DNA of 64,000 nucleotides from Desertimonas sp963732335 (GCA_963732335.1 CAVSZO010000063.1:1-64000); one strand, 5' to 3'. Numbered from the stretch's first letter, positions 43,139 through 51,522 are shown. A program made the numbers and translations. The notes: generated by a model not told the origin, from the sequence alone.

Positions 43139-44262
43139 TCAGACTGAGGCGACGAGCTGATAGAACCGCAGGAAGTCGTGTTCGATCGGCAGGATCTCGA
43201 CGGTGGAGAAACCGGCCGCCTCGGCGTAGGCGGTGAGGGTCGCCGGCCGCATGACGGTGCCAGTGGCCGCGGAGGGCGATTCGGCCCTGCCGACGGGCAG
43301 GCAGTGCAGCACGCTGGCGGCGTAGAGAAGCCGTTCGACGGGGTCGTCGCTCGGGGCCGTCGAACTCGAAGGCCACCTTCTCGTCGGCGACGAGGACGGT
43401 GGCGTCGGGCTTGCCGAGTCGGCGCATGGTGGCCAGTGCTTCGACGGGGCGGGCGAGGTCGTGGACCATCTCGAAGGCCATCACGAGGTCGTAGCTGGCT
43501 GGGACCACTCGGTCGGGCAGGTCGCGGGTGACATCGACGACCTCGAAGCGAACACGGTCGCCGACACCTGCCTCGGCGGCATGCTTGCGGGCCGCCGCGA
43601 TCGAGGCTTCGTCGTTGTCGAACCCGTCGACCTCGATGTCGGGCCAGGCCTTGGCCAGACTGATCGCGGCCCATCCTTCGCCGCAGCCGATCTCGGCGGC
43701 TCGCGCCGGGCCGGCGGCGAGCCGGCCGGTGAGGCCGGGGATCGATGGCAGCCAGTCCGACGCGAGGAGGTTCAAGAACGCGGGGCGGTTGAAGTCGCCC
43801 TGGGCGTCGTGCAATGCGTGGTCGGCGTAGGGGATGCCGCGGCCGCTTCGGAAGGCATCGACGAGGGCGGTCGGGAAGACCCGAACGACGGCGGGGATGA
43901 GGTCGATCAGTGGTCCGACCGAGGCGAGGCTCTCCGGTCGCAGCAGGCATTCCTGCCCGGCCGGCGACAGGGCGTAGCGGCGCGCTTCGGCGTCGGTGCT
44001 CGGCGCGGTCACCTCGATGAGCCCGGCGGATGGCCTGCTGCTCGAGCCATTCGCGGGCGTAGCGGCCGTCGATGCCGGCGCGTTGGGCCAGCTCGTCCGG
44101 GGTGACGCCACCCTCGGTGGCGAGGTGATCGTAGAGGCCGAGCTCGCGGCCGAGGCTGATGGTGATGGCTTCCAGGCTGGCGAGCCCGGTCTGGAAGATT
44201 CGCTCGGCGTAGGCGCCGATCTGGGCTTCCAGCTCGGCTTCGGTGGTGTCGGTGTCGGTCAT
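43139..44262 (-). pseudogene. SAM-dependent methyltransferase with a winged-helix front, two frameshifts
   Basis: From ATG 44262: MTDTDTTEAELEAQIGAYAE, RIFQTGLASLEAITISLGRE, LGLYDHLATEGGVTPDELAQ and GRYAREWLEQQAI. One inserted base at about 44030 moves it to a second frame: AGLIEVTAPSTDAEARRYAL, the SAM motif AAEIGCGEGWAAISLAKAWP, and DLVMAFEMVHDLARPVEALA to KVAFEFDGPE. A second shift at about 43365 leads to DDPVERLLYAASVLHCLPVG and FSTVEILPIEHDFLRFYQLV, stop at 43139. The layout (winged helix, then Rossmann fold) is that of O-methyltransferase-like proteins. All parts of the gene are present, so only two indels stand between it and a full protein of about 370 residues. Confidence 0.85.
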
Positions 44263-44436
44263 GGCGTGCTCCGCTCGGTTGGTGGTCGTCCGAGAGGCGC
44301 TAGATCGGATGTGGCGATGCGTCATCGTTCGGCTACAACGTCCAGTCGACGGCATCTTCGGGCCGATAGACACAGAACGTCCCGGTTTGGACGGAGTTCG
44401 TGAGATGCCGGGCCAGCGCGGCGTGTCAAACGGCGA

Positions 44437-44814
44437 TCAGCTCAAGCGTTGTAGCGCATCGCTCCACGATGGCCGACCGTCAACTCCGCGGATTGTCCAA
44501 CGCACGAACTTCGTCGGCCCCATCTCCGGGCTCAGCTTGGTCATCAACCCGCGGTGCGGCTCGGCCTTGGCGAATGCCGCGAGGGCGTCCTCGTCGCGCC
44601 ACACCGACAGGGTGGCGTATTGCTTGGCAAACGGGCGAGCCATTAGCGCGAAGCCGATCACACCATCGGTCACAACCAACTGTTTGCGGACTGCGCTCGC
44701 GCCGCGGAACAGGCTCCAGGTGGAGCGACGGCTTTGGGGCGGGATACTCGATGCGAGTACGAGGTACTGCCGTTCCGGCTCGAGTGGCGACGACCACTTC
44801 CACGGCGACTTCAC
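44437..44814 (-). CDS. DUF3291/monooxygenase-like small protein
   Basis: A 125-residue protein. The second half, YATLSVWRDEDALAAFAKAE, PHRGLMTKLSPEMGPTKFVR and WTIRGVDGRPSWSDALQ, matches the dimeric ferredoxin-like fold of DUF3291 and spheroidene-monooxygenase-like proteins, in which a Trp after S-V and a His in the following helix are usual. The function of this kind is uncertain: heme or small-ligand binding has been proposed for relatives. The ATG at 44814 fits. It lies apart from its neighbours; a copy of the recurrent spacer motif is 120-165 bases to its right. Confidence 0.65.
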   Translation of the reverse strand: MKSPWKWSSPLEPERQYLVLASSIPPQSRRSTWSLFRGASAVRKQLVVTDGVIGFALMARPFAKQYATLSVWRDEDALAAFAKAEPHRGLMTKLSPEMGPTKFVRWTIRGVDGRPSWSDALQRLS

Positions 44815-45000
44815 GATGGCTCCCTCCCGACCCGGGCACTTTGATCGCCACGATCACTGGTGTCAAATGCGACGACGGCTCTGGCTGCGCCGCCGGTTGA
44901 CAGTTCCGAGGAGGCGTGTGCCGGCCACAGCTCCGAACGACGGCCACCACTCGCGAGTCGCATTCCGATCGGCATCGATGTTGCGCGACAGGACGGGTCG

Positions 45001-45909
45001 CTATCGCGCGCCCAGAGTCGAAGCGCCGGCGGCGGTGTCCCGAACGACCACGTCGTGTAGGTCGATGATCGTGCCGGGCAGCAGAGCGAGGGCCGCGACG
45101 CACAGGGCTGCGCGCCCAGTCAGGAGCGCGCCTCGACTGTGCGCGACACGAACGGCCGGGACGATTCGCGAGAAGACGATGGTGAGGGCGAGCCCGAGGA
45201 TCAGCGTCGCGGCGACGACGGGTATGACGACGAACACGGCTGGCAACGCGAGCGGTGCGAGGACCCGGATCCACGCAGCTCGAGTGTTCGCCGCTGGGGG
45301 CAGGCTGGTGCTGTACCGGTTGGCGATGGCGACGACGGCCATGCCGTGGAGCACGCAGGTCAGGCCGAAGGTAGTGACGGACAGCCAACCGGGGCCGACG
45401 AGGTCAAAGTCCGGATTGTCCGGCCGCAGCGGGTCGATCCGCGTCGCCGCGATCACCAGGTGCAACAACCCGAAGACGACGCCGCCGAGCCGTCCCGCCG
45501 GCAGGAAGCGCCGAATAAGCACGTAGATCGCGCCGCTCATGAGCCCGGGGAGGATGCCGCCGAAGAGGTACAGGCCGATCGTGCCGTCGAGTTCGATGCG
45601 TCCGACCACCTCGTCGGCCTCGGTAACTCTGCCTTGGGCGTCATCACCTGCGGTCACGGCCAGCAAGCGCATGATCAACCGGACGGCAGGACCGGTCACC
45701 AACGCACCCGCCCAGAAACCGCCGACGAGGGCGACGGCGACCCCGCGCAAGTAGCGCAGCACAGTGGTTCGCACCAATGGCGGAACGTTGTGCGTCTCGC
45801 CGTGATCGATGTCATCAACCGAAAGCGGGTCCCACGGGCGATAGGCGATGCCACTCCACCACAACGTGAAGACGATGCCGACCACCAGCATCAGCCCCAG
45901 CACCGCCAT
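45001..45909 (-). CDS. Multi-pass membrane protein of unknown function
   Basis: About 302 residues from ATG 45909 (MAVLGLMLVVGIVFTLWWSG); a GTG at 45918 is also possible. I count about seven hydrophobic segments, including VAVALVGGFWAGALVTGPAV, LYLFGGILPGLMSGAIYVLI, RLGGVVFGLLHLVIAATRID, LAPLALPAVFVVIPVVAATLIL and AALCVAALALLPGTIIDLHD. No enzyme motif is visible. Similar hypothetical membrane proteins occur in actinobacteria. The longer open frame to 46008 includes an Arg-rich leader that does not look coding. It ends 20-35 bases from a copy of the recurrent GATCGGCATCGATG motif. Confidence 0.7.
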   Translation of the reverse strand: MAVLGLMLVVGIVFTLWWSGIAYRPWDPLSVDDIDHGETHNVPPLVRTTVLRYLRGVAVALVGGFWAGALVTGPAVRLIMRLLAVTAGDDAQGRVTEADEVVGRIELDGTIGLYLFGGILPGLMSGAIYVLIRRFLPAGRLGGVVFGLLHLVIAATRIDPLRPDNPDFDLVGPGWLSVTTFGLTCVLHGMAVVAIANRYSTSLPPAANTRAAWIRVLAPLALPAVFVVIPVVAATLILGLALTIVFSRIVPAVRVAHSRGALLTGRAALCVAALALLPGTIIDLHDVVVRDTAAGASTLGAR

Positions 45910-46145
45910 CAGGATCACGGCCTCATCGTGCCTCTCACAAATCGGCGGCGATAGTGATTTCAGCCAAACACGCACACGCCGCCAACGAGCGTCGTCGGCG
46001 CGATTCACACCTGCTGCGCGACGGCCCTCCGACGGTCACCATCGGTGCCGGGGTGAACGCGGCTAACGCGCACATGCTCGCGGCACCGAATCCCAGCGCC
46101 GCAACGATTACATCCCGCTCCGATCGAAAAGCAGGCATGTAGGGG

Positions 46146-46454
46146 TCAGCAACGTGATGCCCTGAGGTGCAGGCCACAGGATGCGATTCGGTGGACCAGC
46201 AGCGTGTTCGTGGACGCGGACGACTCAAGGTCGACGTCGATGCATCTGTCGAGGTGTTTCGCGGCGGCATCGTCGATCAGCCATCGTCCTGATCCGTCGG
46301 CGTCGAGGCGCATTTCGTGCTCGCCTGATGGGGTCCGCGTCCACACCCGCGCCGATCTGGTTCGCCCCGTCTTCGTCGACCACGATGTGGTAGCGCACAA
46401 CCCACGCCTGGCCATCTTCAACCGCTGCCGTAAAGCCCTCCAGCCCACGAACCT
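46146..46454 (-). pseudogene. Glycolipid-binding-domain remnant
   Basis: Two frames together read RGLEGFTAAVEDGQAWVVRY, HIVVDEDGANQIG, then (shifted, near 46345) TRTPSGEHEMRLDADGSGRW, LIDDAAAKHLDRCIDVDLES and SASTNTLLVHRI. The block G-x-W-x-x-x-G-x-x-x-x-x-L-x-x-C-x-D-V-D-L-x-x-S-x-x-T-N-T is that of the putative glycolipid-binding family (about 190 residues). Only about 100 residues remain; the front is cut by an IS110 fragment and the back ends early. Confidence 0.75.
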
Positions 46455-46509
46455 GATCGACCATGGCAACGATGTGCACATCTGTGTGCGTATCGACACC
46501 TGCGGTCAT
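46455..46509 (-). pseudogene. IS110 transposase first-exon remnant fused to the glycolipid-binding remnant
   Basis: MTAGVDTHTDVHIVAMVDQ, the start of an IS110 transposase with the first catalytic Asp, is followed immediately, in frame, by VRGLEGFTAAVED of the glycolipid-binding sequence. So an IS110 copy was lost except for its first 18-19 codons. Confidence 0.7.
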
Positions 46510-46553
46510 CGAACATGACATGTTTGCGATGGGCATCGCCACCCTTCCCGTCG

Positions 46554-46955
46554 CTACGGGTTCAGAGATATGGCATCAGGAGTCAGACCAATCCGTAGAC
46601 GGAACCGGCCGTAGACCCCCCATTTCGAGATGGTGGATGCCACAACGGTCAGTGGACACCGATCGTCTCTCTGCTGACTATGTCGCGCTTGCGGGAGTAA
46701 GCGCAGCCCCCGCAGCCAAGTGCGGCGCGTGGTCAAGACCGGCCAAGGGTCCCGGGTGGTGGTCGTGAACGCCACCGCCTCGTCGGTGTCGCGTAGTTGG
46801 CGGCAGCCATCGCCTTTGAACGTCGCCGGAATCTGGAGCGCGAACTGCGTGACGAGGCTGTCGGCGACGAGGTCGATCACGAAGATCGGTTTGACCTGGT
46901 CGGGGCCAGGCAGTTGGCCCGGATCCACGAACTGTCCACGCTGGCTCCACGACAT
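46554..46955 (-). CDS. Hypothetical protein, possibly decayed
   Basis: The frame reads FVDPGQLPGPDQVKPIFVID, LVADSLVTQFALQIPATFKG and DTDEAVAFTTTTRDPWPVLT, with strong G/C preference at third positions down to about 46680. After that it loses coding character and ends in a region rich in Arg and Ser. This looks like a real gene with a damaged end. I do not recognise the family. It lies opposite the AzlC promoter region, on the other strand. Confidence 0.35.
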   Translation of the reverse strand: MSWSQRGQFVDPGQLPGPDQVKPIFVIDLVADSLVTQFALQIPATFKGDGCRQLRDTDEAVAFTTTTRDPWPVLTTRRTWLRGLRLLPQARHSQQRDDRCPLTVVASTISKWGVYGRFRLRIGLTPDAISLNP

Positions 46956-47016
46956 GCGGCGTGCTGCGAGCGCAGAGTCGAACCTGCAAGTCCAGCGAGC
47001 GAGGAGAGGTCCGACG

Positions 47017-47784
47017 ATGTCTCAGACGGCGGTGCACCCGGAGCCCGGCACGGCTAGGCCAGTCGCCGGGGCGGCCCGGCCCGAGATGACCGCCGGCGTC
47101 ACGGCCGTGGCGCGACGGGCCGACGTGCTGGCCGGCATCCGTGCCATGCTTCCTTGGCTGGTCGGCCTCGTGCCGTTCGGCCTGATGGTCGGCATGACCG
47201 CGGCTGCGAACGGTCTGACGCCATGGTTTGGGCTGGCGACGGGGCTGACGATCTACTCCGGCAGTGCTCAGGTCACGGCGATCGAGCTCGTCGGCGAGGG
47301 GGCCGCGGCGGGTGTGGTCGTGGCGTCGGTGCTGGCGATCAACGTTCGACTGCTCATCTACGGCAGCGCGATGGCTCCACGCTGGCGTGGGACGAACCGC
47401 TGGTTCCGCGTCCTCGCCGCGTACTTGCTCGTGGATCCGTCGTACGCAGAGGGCGACCGGCGCTACCGCATGCGGCCCGACGGCGGCCACCGGTTCTACC
47501 TCGGGGCGGCGATCGCCCTGTGGGTGGCGTGGCAGCTGGCGATCCTGGTCGGTGCCAGCATGGGCGCGGTCGTGCCCTCCTCGGCAGGTCTTGAGCACGT
47601 CGTGCCGCTGTTCTTGCTGGCCAAGCTGGTCACCGCCGTGAGGACGAGAGCCGGGCTGGCAGCGGCGGTCGCGGGTGCCATGGGCGGGCTGTTGGCCACC
47701 GGGCTCCCGATGCGTAGCGGGCTGTTGGTGGCGATCGCCGCGGGTGTCGGCGCGGGCGTCGTGGTGCAATCGAGGTCGTCGTGA
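47017..47784 (+). CDS. azlC: AzlC-family branched-chain amino acid exporter, large subunit
   Basis: Inner-membrane protein of 255 residues. The family start GIRAMLPWLVGLVPFGLMVG (about 40-59), then TPWFGLATGLTIYSGSAQVT, VASVLAINVRLLIYGSAMAP and WFRVLAAYLLVDPSYAEGDR are typical AzlC. Further helices follow (LGAAIALWVAWQLAILVGAS, VPLFLLAKLVTAVRTRAGLA). AzlC works with the small AzlD partner to export branched-chain amino acids or related molecules. ATG 47017 has GAGGAGAGG just upstream. The next gene starts at GTG within the last four bases (GTGA). Confidence 0.93.
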   Translation: MSQTAVHPEPGTARPVAGAARPEMTAGVTAVARRADVLAGIRAMLPWLVGLVPFGLMVGMTAAANGLTPWFGLATGLTIYSGSAQVTAIELVGEGAAAGVVVASVLAINVRLLIYGSAMAPRWRGTNRWFRVLAAYLLVDPSYAEGDRRYRMRPDGGHRFYLGAAIALWVAWQLAILVGASMGAVVPSSAGLEHVVPLFLLAKLVTAVRTRAGLAAAVAGAMGGLLATGLPMRSGLLVAIAAGVGAGVVVQSRSS

Positions 47785-48089
47785 GCGGGTGGACGGCCTT
47801 GGTGCTGGCGGGGCTCGGCAGCTTCGCGTTGCGGTTCGCCATCGTCGCCGTGATCGACCGCTGGCAGATGCCGCCGTGGCTCGAGCAGCTGTCCGGCTAC
47901 GTGATGCCAGCCTCGTTCGCCGGGTTGTGCGCAGCCGCTCTGCTCGCTCCTCGGGTCGGAGGTTCGGGCGGGGCGCTCGCCGCGGCGCTGGTGACGGGGA
48001 CGGTCGCCACCCGCCGGAGTCCGTCGGTGGCGTTGCTGGGCGGGATGTGCACGCTCTGGTGCGTGGCGGTAGTCGAACACCTCTGGTGA
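47781..48089 (+). CDS. azlD: AzlD-family exporter small subunit
   Basis: A 102-residue membrane protein with four hydrophobic stretches. SGWTALVLAGLGSFALRFAI, PPWLEQLSGYVMPASFAGLC (the conserved V-M-P-A-S-F-x-G-L segment), GGALAAALVTGTVATRRSPS and VALLGGMCTLWCVAVVEHL are those of AzlD. It overlaps azlC by four bases, so the two subunits are coupled. Confidence 0.92.
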   Translation: MSGWTALVLAGLGSFALRFAIVAVIDRWQMPPWLEQLSGYVMPASFAGLCAAALLAPRVGGSGGALAAALVTGTVATRRSPSVALLGGMCTLWCVAVVEHLW

Positions 48090-48130
48090 CGGCAACACCG
48101 GCTGTTCGCCGGGATGTCGGGTGTGCCAGC

Positions 48131-49360
48131 ATGCCGGACGTGCGATTCGGGTTCGACGACTTCGTCATCGACACCGCCCGCTACGTGCTCGAACGCGGTG
48201 GCGAGGCCCAACATGTGCAACCCCAGGTGTTCGATGTCTTGGGGTACCTGATCATCCATCGCGACCGGGTGGTCCCCAAGGAGGAGCTGCTCGACGAGAT
48301 CTGGGGAGATCGGTTCGTCAGCGAGTCCACCCTGACGAGCCGGATCAAGGTCGCCCGCCAGATCGTTGGTGACAACGGGATCAACCAGACGACGATCAAG
48401 ACCACCTACGGCCGCGGTTACCGCTGGGTCGGCGGGGTCGACGAGCTGCCCGAACCGGCGGAACCGGACGGCAGCGAACCACTGCCGCCCGACCCGCACC
48501 ACGAACAGCGGATCCACTTCTGCCGCACGCCCGACGGCGTCAGGGTCGCCTACGCGACCGTGGGCCACGGCCCCCCGCTGGTGCGCTCCGCCCACTGGAT
48601 CACCCACCTCGAGTACGACTGGCGCAGCCCGGTCTGGCGGCACTGGCTCGACGGGCTCTCGCGGCACCGGACGCTGGTGCGCTATGACGAGCGGGGCTGT
48701 GGGCTCTCCGATCACGATCCCGAAGAGTTGACGTTCGAAACCTTTGTGCAGGACCTCGAGGTTGTCGTCGACGACCTCGGCCTCGACGTCTTCCCGCTAC
48801 TCGGTGTGTCCCAGGGCGGCCCGGTGGCGGTCGAGTACGCCCGCCGCCATCCCGGGCGGGTCAGCCACCTCATCCTCGTCGGCGCCTTCGTCAAGGGTCG
48901 CCTGGCACGGGCCGACGATCCGGACCTCGTGGCCTCCAACGACCTCCAACGCGACCTGATCCGCATCGGGTGGGGCCGGGACGATCCATCGCACCGCCTC
49001 TTCTTCTCGTCGACGTTCATGCCCGACGCCTCGCCCGAGTTATGGACCGACTTCGCGCAACTGCTGCGCCGGACCACCTCGGCAGAGAACGCGCTGCGGA
49101 TCTTCGACGCCTCGGCATGGACAGACGTCACCACGGCGGCAGCCGAGGTGACGGTCCCGACAATGATTGTGCACGCTCGTGGCGACATGCGCGTGCCGTA
49201 CGAGCATGCGCTCGAATACGCCACCCTGATCCCCCGCAGCCGGCTCGTCACGCTCGACAGCCGCAACCATCTGCTGCGGCCGGACGAGCCGGCCTGGGGC
49301 CGCCTGCTCGACGAGATCGACCGGTTCCTCGGCGACGGCCGCACGGTGTCGACGACCTGA
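48131..49360 (+). CDS. Winged-helix regulator fused to an alpha/beta hydrolase
   Basis: A 409-residue fusion. Residues 1-105 are an OmpR-type DNA-binding winged helix (Trans_reg_C): FGFDDFVIDTARYVLERGGE, HVQPQVFDVLGYLIIHRDRV, VPKEELLDEIWGDRFVSEST and TIKTTYGRGYRWVG. After a Pro-rich linker, residues 125-405 are a serine hydrolase. They have HGPPLVRSAHWITHLEYDWR, RYDERGCGLSDHDPEELTFE, nucleophile elbow LLGVSQGGPVAVEYA (Ser about 231), acid in VHARGDMRVPYEHA and base His in LDSRNHLLRPDEPAW. Such fusions are known in actinobacteria and may sense an ester or lactone ligand. ATG 48131 is the start that keeps the winged helix. It lies 41 bases after azlD and may control that exporter. Confidence 0.88.
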   Translation: MPDVRFGFDDFVIDTARYVLERGGEAQHVQPQVFDVLGYLIIHRDRVVPKEELLDEIWGDRFVSESTLTSRIKVARQIVGDNGINQTTIKTTYGRGYRWVGGVDELPEPAEPDGSEPLPPDPHHEQRIHFCRTPDGVRVAYATVGHGPPLVRSAHWITHLEYDWRSPVWRHWLDGLSRHRTLVRYDERGCGLSDHDPEELTFETFVQDLEVVVDDLGLDVFPLLGVSQGGPVAVEYARRHPGRVSHLILVGAFVKGRLARADDPDLVASNDLQRDLIRIGWGRDDPSHRLFFSSTFMPDASPELWTDFAQLLRRTTSAENALRIFDASAWTDVTTAAAEVTVPTMIVHARGDMRVPYEHALEYATLIPRSRLVTLDSRNHLLRPDEPAWGRLLDEIDRFLGDGRTVSTT

Positions 49361-49403
49361 TCAGCCCGACGCAGCGCCACCGCCGGATCGCCGTCGATCA
49401 ACC

Positions 49404-49496
49404 TTGATCGCCGAGCGGCACCAGGTCGTCCCCAGACAGAAACTGCTCGAGCAGGTCTGGATCCACACGTTCGCATCGGAAAGCCACCTGAGCTGA
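49404..49496 (+). pseudogene. Remnant of a second winged-helix domain
   Basis: LIAERHQVVPRQKLLEQVWI and HTFASESHLS, then a stop, aligns with LIIHRDRVVPKEELLDEIWG and DRFVSESTLTS of the fusion protein just upstream. So a related regulator once stood here, and only about 30 codons remain. Confidence 0.65.
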
Positions 49497-49751
49497 CCAA
49501 AGTCATGCCCAGGCCGACGTCATTCAGGCCGAACAACCGCCGCCACACGGAGCCGGTCGGCGAAATCGCCCCGGCGGCGACGTCTCGCCGTCCCCGACGT
49601 GCCGCTGTGGAGGAGCGCAGAACGACGGCACATAACGGCACTCTTCCGCAGCCGACGAGCCGCCCAGATCGGCATGGACGTGTCTGTCAACCCCACGTCT
49701 CGAGCTCGGTCTGGTAGAACCGTCGACCCGGCCGACTGGTGCAAGTGGGTC

Positions 49752-49904
49752 ACCTGCCTGCGCACCGATGTAATCGACAGGCCATGTGATCACAAATACA
49801 AGCGGACCAACGGAGCACTCGCCGCTGGCAGTATGTCCAGCACTGCGCCCAAGCCAACTCTGACGTGGCCTGTCGCCGATCGAGCGACACGATGCGCAAC
49901 TCTG
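49752..49904. repeat. Left direct repeat of copy 2
   Basis: From ACCTGCCTGCGCAC through ACAAGCGGACCAACGGAGCA and GCCAACTCTGACGTGGCCTG to GATGCGCAACTCTG. Nearly identical to 50740-50893, same orientation. Confidence 0.85.
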
Positions 49905-49967
49905 TACCTCGTAGACGAAGCGCTCCGTGCGCAGTCTCGGTGAGGATCCGGTACCAGACGAACTGGG

Positions 49968-50035
49968 TGGGCAGACGGGATTCGAACCCCGGAGCTTCGG
50001 TGTGAACGAGGTGCCTACTACCGAGCTAACCGCCC
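49968..50035 (-). tRNA. tRNA-Val (CAC)-like pseudo-tRNA, copy 2
   Basis: Same layout as copy 1 (GGGCGG start, loop TTCACAC, end CTGCCC). The D stem has lost its second half (GGC in place of GAGC), and the anticodon stem has a C-A mismatch (CCTCG/CGAAG). Probably not functional. Confidence 0.4.
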
Positions 50036-50067
50036 GGGCCGCTCCCCCACCCGTGGGGGAGCGGCCC
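50036..50067 (-). terminator. Strong hairpin after the PRC-barrel gene, copy 2
   Basis: GGGCCGCTCCCCC and GGGGGAGCGGCCC around a short CACCCGT loop, one base pair longer than in copy 1. Conserved pairing between copies supports a function. Confidence 0.6.
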
Positions 50068-50079
50068 GGTGTGTGTGTG

Positions 50080-50550
50080 TTACCGCCGTGTCTCGGTGAC
50101 GACGTAGCGGCGCAGGCGGGTCTTGCCGGACGGCACTGTCTCGGCAACGTCGCTGCGCTCCATCGAGCGGACCTTGAAGTCGGTGTCGATCCTCGGATAG
50201 GTGCCGTAATTACGGTCGTCGTAGGCGAACCCGTAATGATCGAACAGGCGCTGCTCATCCCTGGAGCCGAGGCCGAGAGCACCCGTGTCGAGGGTATGCG
50301 GGTCGGTGTTGGGGGCCTTCTTGACCGTGTCCTTGGTGTAGGGCACCTGGAGGTCGTCGTTGTAGACAGTCGCCCCGGAGATCGGGACGAAGCTGGTGTT
50401 GATCCCGAACAAGCCGGTGCGGACGGCCAACCACTCCGGTCGTCCGGTGATGTCGTCGTAGTAGATGGCGTCGATCGAACCGATCTTGTCGCCGTCGCTG
50501 TCGTAGACATCGTGGTCGATCCAGCCCTCATAGCTGGTGGTCTTCTCCAT
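50080..50550 (-). CDS. PRC-barrel domain protein, copy 2
   Basis: A 156-residue protein that differs from copy 1 at five residues. The barrel reads WIDHDVYDSDGDKIGSIDAI, YYDDITGRPEWLAVRTGLFG and INTSFVPISGATVYNDDLQV; the tail FKVRSMERSDVAETVPSGKT is unchanged. The same GGAGG ribosome-binding site and the same terminator hairpin are present. A role in stress or surface attachment is only a family-level guess. Both copies stay open despite many silent and spacer changes. Confidence 0.88.
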   Translation of the reverse strand: MEKTTSYEGWIDHDVYDSDGDKIGSIDAIYYDDITGRPEWLAVRTGLFGINTSFVPISGATVYNDDLQVPYTKDTVKKAPNTDPHTLDTGALGLGSRDEQRLFDHYGFAYDDRNYGTYPRIDTDFKVRSMERSDVAETVPSGKTRLRRYVVTETRR

Positions 50551-50739
50551 GGAGTTACCTCCAATCGTGAGTGCGGCCCATGCCGCTACGCGGTCCTGGT
50601 ACCCCAATGTGTCGCCGAGCGATACGGCGAACACGTGGCGCTTCAGCGGGCCGCCCCCACCAGCGGTTTAAGCGCAACAGTGCAGCACTCGGCAGTCGAT
50701 CCGTCGACACCCGGCCGGATGATGGTCTGCCACATAACC

Positions 50740-50893
50740 ACCTGCCTGCGCACCCGATGTAATCGACAGGCCATGTGATCACAAATACAAGCGGATCAAC
50801 GGAGCACTCGCCGCTGGCAGTATGTCTAACAGTGCGCCCAAGCCAACTCTGACGTGGCCTGTCGCCGATCGAGCGACACGATGCGCAACTCTG
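50740..50893. repeat. Right direct repeat of copy 2
   Basis: Same block as 49752-49904, ending GATGCGCAACTCTG just before the 3' end of the GNAT gene. With the left copy it brackets the tRNA-like/PRC segment. Confidence 0.85.
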
Positions 50894-50900
50894 GACCGCG

Positions 50901-51413
50901 TCAGTCCGTGAGCTCCCCGGCAAGCAGTTCCATCAACAGGCCGTCGTGCCAGTTGCCGTCCGCCGACCGTTCGTACTGGCGCATCACGCCGACTGTTCGG
51001 AAGCCCACCTTGCGGTAGCAGGCGATGGCTGCGAAGTTGTCGGCAGCCGGGTCGATGACCAAGCGATGGTGGCCGTGGTCCTCGAACAAGTAACGGGCAA
51101 GAGTGCGCACGGCATCGCTGCCGAGGCCGCGTCCATGGACAGCAGGGTCGACGTAGAGGTCGATGCCCGCGTGGCGATACATCGGGTCGTCCTCGGCCTC
51201 CCACTGGATCGCCCCGACAATCCGGCCCTCGAACTCGATGACCAACACGTGCAACTCGGGAATAGCCAGGTCGTCGAGGAGTTCCCGGATGAGATCGTCG
51301 CCTCCGCCCCAACGCTGCCGCACCTCTGGTGTCGCCCTGACCGTCGCCAACGTGGCGGAGTCCTCAGCCGTGGCGGAGCGCAGCGTGACGAGCTTGCCGT
51401 GCAACGCCGTCAT
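50901..51413 (-). CDS. GNAT-family N-acetyltransferase
   Basis: Acetyl-CoA-dependent transferase of 170 residues. Start LHGKLVTLRSATAEDSATLA, substrate strands LHVLVIEFEGRIVGAIQWEA and YRHAGIDLYVDPAVHGRGLG, with the CoA loop HGRGLGSDAVRTLARYLFED (Q/R-x-x-G-x-G/A form, about 105), then HHRLVIDPAADNFAAIACYR and KVGFRTVGVMRQYERS. The layout is that of AAC(6')-type and RimJ-like enzymes; the substrate (aminoglycoside, peptide or small amine) is not decided by sequence. I use ATG 51413; a longer start at 51455 is possible. Its 3' end touches the right direct repeat. Confidence 0.88.
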   Translation of the reverse strand: MTALHGKLVTLRSATAEDSATLATVRATPEVRQRWGGGDDLIRELLDDLAIPELHVLVIEFEGRIVGAIQWEAEDDPMYRHAGIDLYVDPAVHGRGLGSDAVRTLARYLFEDHGHHRLVIDPAADNFAAIACYRKVGFRTVGVMRQYERSADGNWHDGLLMELLAGELTD

Positions 51414-51522
51414 GATCTGACGATACGAGCCCTCGGCGCCCTTCGGCAGCTGCATCGCTCAGCGGTACCGAACGTGAGCACGTAACGACGAGCCCGCTCG
51501 GACAGAACTGTCGCTGCTGGGT

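Larger units (their letters stand above)
49665..50893. repeat. Copy 2 of the tRNA-Val-like/PRC-barrel repeat unit
   Basis: Matches 38930-40113. In this copy the tRNA-like sequence and PRC-barrel gene are flanked on both sides by the same block of about 150 bases (49752-49904 and 50740-50893), so the unit looks like a segment between direct repeats. Confidence 0.85.

Noticed and set aside
45935..46138. A minus-strand frame starting MPAFRSERDVIVAALGFGAA as a small exported protein.
   Set aside because: It has a hydrophobic start but overlaps the likely start of the membrane protein gene, has no ribosome-binding site and ends in an Arg/Ser-rich tail.
46678..48174. A 498-residue minus-strand frame over azlCD.
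   Set aside because: Low-complexity Arg/Pro/Thr composition and full overlap with two well-recognised membrane proteins.
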